DNA of 64,000 nt, from the NCBI RefSeq assembly GCF_051401765.1, contig NW_027480504.1, positions 1,674,001 to 1,738,000 of the forward strand, written 5' to 3'. The position numbers were made by a program, and so were the translations under genes. A model generated the notes under the pieces. The model had not been told where the DNA came from, ran no database searches, and saw only the letters and a list, made by a program, of their open reading frames with translations. Positions 53,930-64,000 of this stretch are shown piece by piece. Position 1 is the stretch's first letter. Each line of letters opens with the position of its first letter. Source of the DNA: Calliopsis andreniformis (taxonomy: Eukaryota > Arthropoda > Insecta > Hymenoptera > Andrenidae).

Positions 53930-54400
53930 CATCAGTCCTCAATTCTCAATCCTCAATCCTCAGTCCTCAGTCGTCAAATCTCAATCCCCGACCCTCAGCC
54001 CTCATCCTCAATCCTCAGTCCTCAATCCTCAATCCTCAAACCTCAATCCTCTACCGTCAGTCCTCGTCCTCAATCTTCAAACCCCAATCCTCAATCCTCA
54101 ATATTCAATCATCAATACTCAATCTTCAATCCTCAATCCTCAATCCTCAATCCTCAATCCTCAGTCCTCAATATTCAACACACAACTCTCAGCCAACAAT
54201 CCTCAATACTCAACCATCAATCCTCAATTCTCAATACACAATAGAATATCCTGAATTCGCATGGTTCAATACTCAATCCACAATATTCAATAATCAAATC
54301 TCAAGCCTCAATCTTCGATCCTCAATACTCAATTTCAATCCTCAATTCTCAATCCTCAATCCTCAGTCCTCAGTGGTCAAACCTTAATCCCCGACCCTCA
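53930..54400. repeat. 0.47-kb duplicate of 59278-59748
   Basis: The offset is 5,348 bp at CTACCG (54051/59399) and GAATTC (54253/59601). The pair is marked by GAATTCGCATGG, found nowhere else in the window. Differences include CAGTGGTCAAACC near 54,371 against CAGACGTCAAACC. Confidence 0.86.
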
Positions 54401-56094
54401 CCCCTCATCCTCAATCCTCAATCCTCAATACTCAGTCCTCAATCCTCAATCCTCAATCTTCAATCCTCAATACTCAGTCTTGAATCCTCAGTCCTGAGTG
54501 CTTAAACCTCAACTCTGAATCCTCAGTACTCAAACTTCAATCCTCAATCCTCAATCCTCAGTCCTCAATCCTCAATCCTCAATCCTCAAACCTCAATCCT
54601 CAACCGTCAGTCCTCATCCTCCATCCTCAATCCTCAATCCTCAATCCTCAACCTTCAATCCCCAATACTCAATCTTCAATCCTCAATCCTAAATCCTCAA
54701 TCCTCAATCCTCAATCCTCAGGCATCAACACTCAATCTTCAATACTCAATCCTCAATCCTCAGGCATCAACACTCAATCTTCAATACTCAATCCTCAATC
54801 CTCAATCCTCAATCCTCAATCCTCAATCCTCAATCCTCAATCCTCAATCCTCAACCCTCAGTCCTCAGACCTCAATGCTCAATCGTCAATCCTCAATCCT
54901 GAATATTCAATCATCAATATTCAATCTTCAATCCTCAATCCTAAATCCTCAATCCTCAATCCTCAGTCCTCAGTGATCAATACTCAATCTTCAATATTGA
55001 ATCCTCAATCCTCAATCCTCAATCCTCAATCCTCAATCCTCAATCCTCAATCCTCATTTCTCAAACCACAATCCTCAACCCTCAGTCCTCATCCTCTATT
55101 CTCAATTCTCAATCCTCAATCCTCAATTCTCAATCTTCAGTCCTCAATAATCAATCTCCAAACCTAGATCCTCAATCCCCAATCTTCAATCCTTAATCCT
55201 CAATCTTTAATCCTTAATTCTGAATCGTCAATCTTCAATCCTCAATACTCAGTCTTCAATCCTCAATCTTCAATCCTCAATCCTCAATCCTCAATCCTCA
55301 ATCCTCAATCCTCAATCCTCAATATTCTATCATCAATACTCAATCTTCAACCCTCAATCTTCAATCCTCAATACTCAATCCTCAATCCTCAATCCTCAGG
55401 CATCAATACTCAATCTTCAATACACAATCCTCAATCCTCAATCCTCAATCCTCAATCCTCAACCCTCAATCCTCATTCCTCGACCCTCAATCCTCAACCC
55501 TCAGTCCTCATACTCAATTCTCAATTCTCAATCCTCAATCCTCAATCCTCAATCTTCAATCCTCAATAATCAATCTCCAATCCTAGATCCTCAATATTCA
55601 ACCATCAATACTCAATCTTCAATCCTCAATCTTCAATCCTCAATACTCAATCTTCAATCCTCAATCCTCAATCCTCAATCCTCAATCCTTAATCCTCAGG
55701 CATCAATACTCAATCCTCAATATTCAATCCTCAATCGTCAATCCTCAATGCACAATCCTAAACCTTCAATACTCAATACTCAATCTTCAATCCTTAATCC
55801 ACAATCCTCAATCCTCAATCCTCAACCCTCAATCCTCAATATTCAATCCTCAATACTCAATCCTCAATCTTCATTCCTCAATCCTCAACTCTCAATCCTC
55901 AATCCTCAATCCTCAGACCTCAAACATCAATACTCAACCCTCAGTCCTCGTCCTCAATCCACAAGCCTCAATCCTCAATCCTCAATCATCAATCATCAAT
56001 ATTCAATCTTCAGTCCTCAATCCTCGATCCTCAATCCTCAATCCTCAATCCTCAATGATCAGTCCGCAATACCCAATCCTCAATCTTCAATACT

Positions 56095-57860
56095 CAATCC
56101 TCAATCCTCAATCCTCAATCCTCAATGCTCAATCCTCAATTCTCAGTCCTCAAACCTCAATTCTGAATCCACAATCCTGAATCCTCAATCTTCAGACCTC
56201 AGTCCTCAACAATCAGTCGTCAATTCTCAATCCTCAATCGAATATCATCAATTCACACCTTTCAATACTCAATACTCAATCTGCAATCTTAAAATCTCTA
56301 TCCACAAACTTCAATTCTCATCACTCTACCCTCAACACTCAGTCCCCCATCCTCAATCATCAATCCTCAATCCTCAATCCTCAATTCTCAATCCTCAATC
56401 CACAGTCCTCAGACCTCAAACCTCAATCCTCAATAATCAATCTCCAATCCTAGATCCTCAATCCTCAATCCTCAATCCCCAATCTTCAATCCTCAATAAT
56501 TAATCTCCAATCCCAGGTCCTCAATCCGCAATCCTCAATCCTCAATCCTCAATCCTCATTCTTCAATCCTCAATACCCAATCATCAATCTTCAATCCTCA
56601 ATCATCAGTCCTCAATTCTCAATCCTCAACCCTCAGTCCTCAGTCGTCAAACCTCAATCCCCGACCCTCAGCCCTCATCCTCAATCCTCAGTCCTCAATC
56701 CTCAATCCTCAATCCTCAGTCCTCAATCCTCAATCCTCAATCTTCAATCCTCAATACTCAGTCTTGAATCCTCAATCCTGAGTGCTTAAACCTCAACTCT
56801 GAATCCTCAGTACTCAAACTTCAATCCTCAATCCTCAGTCCTCAGTACTCAGCCATCAATCCTCAGCTGCTCAATACTCAATAGAATATCCTGAATTCTC
56901 AGGATTCAACACACTAACCTCAACCCTCAACCCTCAGCCCTCATACTCCATCCTCAATCCTCAATCCTCAACCCTCAACCTTCAATCCTCAATACTCAAT
57001 CTTCAATCCTCGATCCTCAATCCTCAATCCTCAATACTCAGTCCTCAATCCTCAGGCATCAGTACTCAATCTTCAATACACAATCCTCAATCCTCAATCC
57101 TCAATCCTCAATCCTCAACCCTCAATCCTGATTCCTCAAACCTCAATCCTCAAGCCTCAGTCCTCATACTCAATTCTCAATTGTCAATACTCAATCCTCA
57201 ATCCTCAATCTTCAATCCTCAATAATCAATCTCCAATCCTCGATCCTCAAACCCCAATCTTCAATCCTGAATCCTCAATCTTCAATCCTCAATCCCCAGT
57301 CCTCAATCTTCAATCTTCAATGCTCAATCCTCAATCCTCAATCCTCAGTCCTCAATCCTCAATCCTCAATCCTCAATATTCAATCATCAATACTCAATCT
57401 TCAATCCCCAATACTCTATCCTCAATCCTCAATCCTCGATCCTCAATATTCAACACACAACCCTCAGCCATCAATCCTCAATACTCAACCATCAATCCTC
57501 AATCCTCAATACTCAATAGAATATCCTGAATTCTCATGGTTCAATACTCAATCCACAATATTCAATAATCAAATCTCAATCCTCAATCTTCATTCCTCAA
57601 TCCTCAATCCTCAGACCTCAAACATCAATATTCAACCCTCAGTTATCGTCCTCAATCCACAACCATCAATCCTCAAGCCTCAATCTTCAATCATCAATAT
57701 TCAATCTTCAATCCTCAATCCTCAATCCTCAATCCTCAATCCTCACTCCTCAATCTTCAATCCTCAATCCTCAATCCTCAATCCTCAATCCTCAATCTTC
57801 AATCCTCAATTCCCAGTCCTCAATCTTCAACCTTCAATGCTCAATCCTCGATCCTCAATC
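56095..57860. repeat. Long-range duplicate of 1-1766 (right copy)
   Basis: This is the partner of the window's first 1.77 kb. The sequence just upstream (55,385-56,135) matches 28,602-29,352 at offset 26,783, and 55,670-56,520 also matches 24,850-25,696 at offset 30,824. The copy is therefore embedded in sequence shared with the middle of the array. It contains one Q core and two W cores in the same order as the left copy. Confidence 0.93.
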
Positions 57861-60082
57861 CTCAGTCCTCAATCCTCAATCCTCAATCCTCAAACCTCAA
57901 TCCTCAACCGTCAGTCCTCATCCTCCATCCTCAATCCTCGATCCTCAATCCTCAATCTTCAATCCCCAATACTCAATCTTCAATCCTCAATCCTCAATCC
58001 TCAATCCTCAATCCTCAATCCTCAGGCATCAACACTCAATCTTCAATACTCAATCCTCAATCCTCAATCCTCAATCCTCAATCCTCAATCCTCAATCCTC
58101 AATCCTCAATCCTCAACCCTCAGTCCTCAAACCTCAATGCTCAATCGTCAATCCTCAATCCTGAATATTCAATCCTCAATATTCAATCTTCAATCCTCAA
58201 TCCTCAATCCTCAATCCTCAATCCTCAGTCCTCAGTGATCAATACTCAATCTTCAATATTGAATCCTCAATCCTCAATCCTCAATCCTCAATCCTCAATC
58301 GTCAATCCTCAATCCTCATTTCTCAAACCTCAATCCTCAACCCTCAGTCCTCATCCTCTATTCTCAATTCTCAATCCTCAATCCTCAATTCTCAATCTTC
58401 AATCCTCAATAATCAATCTCCAAACCTAGATCCTCAATACCCAATCTTCAATCCTTAATCCTCAATCTTTAATCCTTAATTCTGAATCGTCAATCTTCAA
58501 TCCTCAATACTCAGTCTTCAATCCTCAATCTTCAATCCTCAATCCTCAATCCTCAATCCTCAATCCTCAATCCTCAATCCTCAATATTCTATCATCAATA
58601 CTCAATCTACAACCCTCAATCTTCAATCGTCAATACTCAATCTTCAATCCTCAATCCACAATCCTCAATCCTCAATTCTCAATCCTCAATCCTCAATCCT
58701 CAATCCTCAACCTTCAATCCTCAATAATCAATCTCCAATCCTAGATCCTCAATCCCCAATCTTCAATCCTTAATCCTCAATCCTCAATCCTCAGTCCTCA
58801 ATCCTCAATATTCAATCCTCAATCCTCGATCCTCAATCCTCAATTCTCAATCACCAATCCTCAATCCCCAATCCTCAATCCTCAATCCTCAGTCATAAAT
58901 CCTCAATCTTCAGTACTCAATCGTCAATCCTCAGTCCTCGATCCTCAATCCTCAATTCTCGTACCTCAAACCTCAATCCTCAACCCTCAGGCCTCATCCT
59001 CAATTCTCAATTCTCAATTCTCAATCCTCAATCCTCAATCCTCAATCTTCAATCATCAATAATTAATCTTCAATCCTCAATCATCAATCCTCAATCCTCA
59101 ATCCTCAATCCTCAATCCTCAATCCTCAATCCTCAATCCTCAATCCTCAGTCATAAATCCTCAATCTTCAATACTCAATCGTGAATCCTCAGACCTCAAT
59201 CCTCAATCCTCAATCCTCAATCCTCAATCCTCATTCTTCAATCCTCAATACCCAATCCTCAATCTTCAATCCTCAATCATCAATCCTCAATTCTCAATCT
59301 TCAATCCTCAGTCCTCAGTCGTCAAACCTCAATCCCCGACCCTCAGCCCTCATCCTCGATCCTCAGGCCTCAATCCTCAATCCTCAAACCTCAATACTCT
59401 ACCGTCAGTCCTCGTCCTCAATCCTCAAACCTCAATCCTCAATCCTCAATATTCAATCATCAATACTCAATCTTCTATCTTCAATCCTCAATCCTCAATC
59501 CTCAATCCTCAATCCTCAATATTCAGCACACAACCCTCAGCCAACAATCCTCAATACTCAACCATCAATCCTCAATTCTCAATACTCAATAGAATATCCT
59601 GAATTCGCATGGTTCAATACACAATCCACAATATTCAATAATCAAATCTCAATCCTCAATCTTCGATCCTCAATACTCAATTTCAATCCTCAATTCTCAA
59701 TCCTCAATCCTCAGTCCTCAGACGTCAAACCTTAATCCCCGACCCTCACACCTCATCCACAACCCTCAGTCCTCAATCCTCAGTCCTCAGACCTCAAACC
59801 TCAATCCTCAAACCTCAGACATCATCCTCAATCCTCAATCCTCAATCCTCAGTCCTCAGTCCTCAATCCTCAATATTCAATCCTCAATACTCAGTCTTGA
59901 ATCCTCAATACTGAGTGCTTAAACCTCAACTCTGAATCCTCAGTACTCAAACTTGAATCTTCAATCCTCAGTCCTCAGTACTCAATCATCAGTCCTCAAC
60001 TGCTCAATACTCAATAGAATATCCTGAATTCTCAGGATTCAACACGCAAACCTCAACCCTCAACCCTCAGCCCTCATCCTCC

Positions 60083-61911
60083 ATCCTCAATCCTCAATCC
60101 TCAATCCTCAATCCTCAATCCTCATTTCTCAAACCTCAATCCTCAACCCTCAGTCCTCATCCTCTATTCTCAATTCTCAATCCTCAATACTCAATTCTCA
60201 ATCTTCAGTCCTCAATAATCAATCTCCAAACCTAGATCCTCAATCCCCAATCTTCAATCCTTAATCCTCAATCTTTAATCCTTAATTCTGAATCGTCAAT
60301 CTTCAATCCTCAATACTCAGTCTTCAATCCTCAATCTTCAATCCTCAATCCTCAATCCTCAATCCTCAATCCTCAATCCTCAATCCTCAATATTCTATCA
60401 TCAATACTCAATCCTCAACCCTCAATCTTCAATCCTCAATACTCAATCCTCAATCCTCAATTCTCAATACTCAATCCTCAATCCTCAATCCTCAACCTTC
60501 AATCCTCAATAATCAATCTCCAATCCTAGATCCTCAATCCCCAATCTTCAATCCTTAATCCTCAATCCTCAATCCTCAGTCCTCAATCCTCAATATTCAA
60601 TCCTCAATCCTCGATCCTCAATCCTCAATCCTCAATCACCAATCCTCAATCCCCAATCCTCAATCCTCAATCCTCAATCCTCAGTCATAAATCCTCAATC
60701 TTCAGTACTCAATCGTCATTCCTCAGTCCTCGATCCTCAATCCTCAATTCTCGTACCTCAAACCTCAATCCTCAACCCTCAGGCCTCATCCTCAATTCTC
60801 AATTCTCAATTCTCAATCCTCAATCCTCAATCCCCAATCTTCAATCCCCAATAATCAATCACCAATCCTAGATCCTCAATCCTCAATCCTCAATCCCCAG
60901 TCTTCAATCCTCAATAATTAATCTCCAATCCCAGGTCCTCAATCCACAATCCTCAATCCTCAATCCTCAATCCTCATTCTTCAATCCTCAATACCCAATC
61001 ATCAATCTTCAATCCTCAATCATCAGTCCTCAATTCTCAATCCTCAACCCTCAGTCCTCAGTCGTCAAACCTCAATCCCCGACCCTCAGCCCTCATCCTC
61101 AATCCTCAGTCCTCAATCCTCAATCCTCAAACCTCAATCCTCTACCGTCAGTCCTCGTCCTCAATCCTCAAACCTCAATCCTCAATCCTCAATATTCAAT
61201 CATCAATACTCAATCCTCAATCCTCAATCCTCAACCTTCAATCCTCAATAATCAATCTCCAATCCTAGATCCTCAATCCCCAATCTTCAATCCTTAATCC
61301 TCAATCCGAAATCCTCAGTCCTCAATCCTCAATATTCAATCCTCAATCCTCGATCCTCAATCCTCAATCCTCAATCACCAATCCTCAATCCCCAATCCTC
61401 AATCCTCAATCCTCAATCCTCAGTCATAAATCCTCAATCTTCAGTACTCAATCGTCAATCCTCAGTCCTCGATCCTCAATCCTCAATTCTCGTACCTCAA
61501 ACCTCAATCCTCAACCCTCAGGCCTCATCCTCAGTTCTCAATTCTCAATTCTCAATCCTCAATCCTCAATCCCCAATCTTCAATCCCCAATAATCAATCT
61601 CCAATCCTAGATCCTCAATCCTCAATCCTCAATCCCCAATCTTCAATCCTCAATAATTAATCTCCAATCCCAGGTCCTCAATCCGCAATCCTCAATCCTC
61701 AATCCTCAATCCTCATTCTTCAATCCTCAATACCCAATCATCAATCTTCAATCCTCAATCATCAGTCCTCTATTCTCAATCCTCAACCCTCAGCCCTCAG
61801 TCGTCAAACCTCAATCCCCGACCCTCAGCCCTCATCCTCAATCCTCAGTCCTCAATCCTCAATCCTCAAACCTCAATCCTCTACCGTCAGTCCTCGTCCT
61901 CAATCCTCAAA
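60083..61911. repeat. 1.8-kb segment shared with 30.9-32.7 kb and 40.2-41.96 kb
   Basis: It matches 30,897-32,725 at offset 29,186 and 40,172-41,955 at offset 19,911. It includes two V blocks (60682, 61421). The match to 40-42 kb stops at about 61,866, while the match to 31-33 kb continues through CTACCGTCAG at 61881. This copy is therefore closer in structure to the 31-kb parent at its right end. Confidence 0.9.
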
Positions 61912-64000
61912 CCAATCCTCAATCCTCAATATTCAATCATCAATACTCAATCTTCAATCCTCAATCCTCAATCCTCTATCCTCAATCCTCAATCCTCAAT
62001 ATTCAACACTCAATCTTCAATACTCAATCCTCAATCCTCAATCCTCAATCCTCAACCCTCAAACCTCATTCCTCAAACCTCTATCCTCAACCCTCAGTTC
62101 TCATCCTCAATTCTCAATTCTCAATCCTCAATCCTCAATCCTCAATCTTCAATCCTCAATAATCAATCTCCGATCCTAGATCCTCAATCCACAATCTTCA
62201 ATCCTTAATCCTCAATCTTCAATCCTCAATCCCCAGTCATCAATCTTCAATCCTCAATGCTCAATCCTCAATCCTCAATCCTCAGTTCTCAACGCTCAAT
62301 CCTCAATCCTCAAACCTCAATCCCCAACCGTCAGTCCTCGTCCTCAATCCTCAAACCTCAATCCTCAATCCTCAATATTCAATCATCAATACTCAATCTT
62401 CAATCCTCAATCCTCTATCCTCAATTCTCAATCCTCGATCCTCAATATTCAACACACAACCCTCAGCCATCAATCCTCAATACTCAACCATCAATCCTCA
62501 ATCCTCAATACTCAATAGAATATCCTGAATTCTCATGGTTCAATACTCAATCCACAATATTCAATAATCAAATCTCAATCCTCAATCTTCAATCCTCAAT
62601 CCTCAATCCTCAGACCTCAAACATCAATATTCAACCCTCAGTTATCGTCCTCAATCCACAACCATCAATCCTCAATCCTCAATCTTCAATCATCAATATT
62701 CAATCTTCAATCCTCAATCCTCAATCCTCAATCCTCAATCCTCACTCCTCAATCTTCAATCCTCAATCCTCAATCCTCAATCCTCAATCCTCAATTTTCA
62801 ATCTTCAATCCCCAGTCCTCAATCTTCAATCTTCAATGCTCAATCCTCAATCCTCAATCCTCAGTCCTCAATCCTCAATCCTCAATCCTCAGACCTCAAA
62901 CATCTATGTTCAACCCTCAGTTCTCGTCCTCAATCCACAACCCTCAACACTCAATCCTCAATCCTCAATCCCCAATCCTCAATCTTCAATCGTCAATCCT
63001 CAATCCTCAATCCTCAATCCTCAATCCTCAATCCTCAATCCTCAATCCTCAATCCTCAATCCTCACTCCTCAATCTTCAATCCTCAATCCTCACTCCTCA
63101 ATCTTCAATCCTCAATCCTCAATCCTCAATCCTCAATCCTCAATTTTCAATCTTCAATCCCCAGTCCTCAATCTTCAATCCTCAATCCTCAATCTTCAAT
63201 CCTCAATAATCAATCTCCAACCCTAGATCCTCAATCCCCAATCTTCAATCCTTAAACCTCAGTCTTCAATCCTCAATCCCCAATCCTCAATTCTCAATCC
63301 TCAATCCTCAGTCCTCAGACCTCAAAACTCAATCCTCAATAATCAATCTCCAATCCTATATGCTCAATCCTCAATCCTCAATACCCAATATTCAATCCTC
63401 AATAATCAATCTCCAATCCTAGGTCCTCAATCCGCAATCCTCAATCCTCGATCCTCAATCCTCATTCTTCAATCCTCAATACCCAATCCTCAGTCTTCAA
63501 TCCTCAATCCTCAATCCTCAATTCTCAATCCTAAATCCTCAGTCCTCAGACCTCAAACCTCAATCCTCAATAGTCAATCTCCAACCCTCAATCCTCAGTC
63601 CTCAAACATCAATCCTGAATCCTCAATCCTGAATCCTCAATCTTCAGCCCTCAGTCCTCAACAATCAGTTGTCAATCCTCAATCCTCAATGGAATATCGT
63701 CAATTCACAGATTTCAATACTCAAAACTCAATCTGCAGTCTTCAAGTCTCTATCCTCAAACATCAATTCTCATCACTCAACCCTCAACACTCAGTCCCTA
63801 ATCCTCAATCTTCAATCCTCAATCCTCAATCCTCAATTCTCAATCCTCAATCCTCAGTCCTCAGACCTCAAACCTCAATCCTGAACTCTCAGCCCTCATC
63901 CTCAATCCTCAATCCTCAATCCTCAATCCTCAATCCTCAGTCTTCAATCCTCAATCCTCAATCCTCAATCCTCAATTCTCAATCTTCAATCCTCAATAAT
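61845..64000. repeat. 2.2-kb segment shared with 47,706-49,863
   Basis: The offset is 14,139 bp before position 61,911 and 14,137 bp after it. It contains a W core (62513) and a P3 core (63687). The homology runs to the window edge, so its right end is unknown. Differences include CGCTCAATCC near 62,293 against CCCTCAATCC and CATCTATGTTC near 62,902 against CATCTATATTC. Confidence 0.91.
61905..61918. other. 2-bp deletion breaking the unit phase
   Basis: The sequence reads CAAACC-AATCCT where all related copies read CAAACCT-CAATCCT, so two bases (TC) are missing. Almost all other length changes in the array are whole heptamers or the recurrent 6-bp units. This makes it the one clear sporadic indel, at or beside the junction of two duplicated segments. 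Confidence 0.85.

Larger units (their letters stand above)
53653..60082. repeat. Array zone: W, Q and V mixture, right of the 5.9-kb duplication
   Basis: It holds five W cores (54239, 56879, 57514, 59587, 60012), one Q core (56235) and one V block (58890). 53,930-54,400 matches 59,278-59,748 at an offset of 5,348 bp (764 heptamers). That pair includes the two W cores with the unusual GAATTCG. 57,850-58,200 resembles 53,560-53,900. Open frames of 60-278 codons here have no coding features. Confidence 0.82.
1..64000. repeat. Heptanucleotide satellite array, consensus CAATCCT
   Basis: Every line of the window can be parsed into 7-bp units close to CAATCCT; common variants are CAATCTT, CAATACT, CAATTCT, CAACCCT, CAGTCCT, CAAACCT, CAATCCC and CAATCCA. 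The consensus has no G, so the + strand is made of A, C and T with only a few percent G, all from variant units. A minority of units have 6 bp (CATCCT, CGTCCT, CAGCCT, CATACT, CAATTT). There is no flanking unique sequence at either end, so the array continues beyond both edges. No gene, RNA gene or mobile element is visible inside it. By size it behaves like eukaryotic satellite DNA, but host and chromosomal location are not determined by the sequence. Confidence 0.98.

Noticed and set aside
1..64000. CRISPR array
   Set aside because: Repeats abut each other with no unique spacers, and the unit is 7 bp. No cas genes are present.
1..64000. Telomere repeat tract
   Set aside because: The G-rich strand reads GGATTGA, not TTAGGG, TTTAGGG or another telomeric repeat I know. 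Also, terminal tracts do not normally carry multi-kilobase higher-order duplications. A subtelomeric position remains possible but is not shown.
1..64000. Homeodomain-type TAATCC sites and CCAAT boxes within variant units (CTTAATCC, CCCCAATCC)
   Set aside because: These motifs are one-base variants of the repeat unit and are expected by chance at this density. With no genes nearby they cannot be called regulatory sites.

Overview
The whole 64,000-base window is one uninterrupted, degenerate 7-bp tandem repeat. The consensus unit on the + strand is CAATCCT (GGATTGA class on the - strand). No base range falls outside the repeat. I see no protein-coding gene, rRNA, tRNA, CRISPR array, transposon or unique-sequence island. 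Both window edges lie inside the array, so its true length exceeds 64 kb. The organism cannot be named from this sequence. An array this long with layered internal duplications is typical of eukaryotic satellite or heterochromatic DNA. Short heptanucleotide tandem repeats are also known in bacteria such as filamentous cyanobacteria, but I know of no bacterial example of this size.

The array is not monotonous. Variant heptamers occur in fixed orders that recur many times, so it has a higher-order structure. About 47 copies of one irregular core fall into four related subfamilies, named here W, E, P and Q. Other recurring blocks are a 13-copy 'V' block and a very common 'N' block, which carries stop codons in all three forward frames. 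A minority of units are 6 bp long and sit at conserved places.

Layout: 1-9.3 kb is rich in W and V, and its first 1.77 kb reappears at 56.1 kb. 9.3-16.7 kb holds the E subfamily, in two 2.4-kb copies 3,503 bp apart. 17.0-19.0 kb is a Q+P pair present twice, 1,133 bp apart. 20.2-28.2 kb is a tandem duplication whose first copy carries an extra 954-bp duplication. 26.6-32.7 kb reappears at 35.8-42.0 kb, and 32.8-35.9 kb reappears at 42.9-46.0 kb. 41.9-53.7 kb is a nearly perfect tandem duplication with a period of 5,946 bp, each copy containing a 1,298-bp duplication. 53.7-60.1 kb mixes W and Q types, and 60.1-64.0 kb is a patchwork of pieces also found at 30.9-32.7 and 47.7-49.9 kb. This is what repeated unequal exchange or local amplification would leave.

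The many open frames, all on the + strand and up to 452 codons, are a by-product of the repeat. Seven is not divisible by three, so the unit cycles through all frames and encodes the same heptapeptide (SSILNPQ) in each of them. The - strand meets TGA every 21 bases in each frame. Duplication limits were found by reading and are good to roughly 10-30 bp. Offsets were measured at several landmarks per pair.
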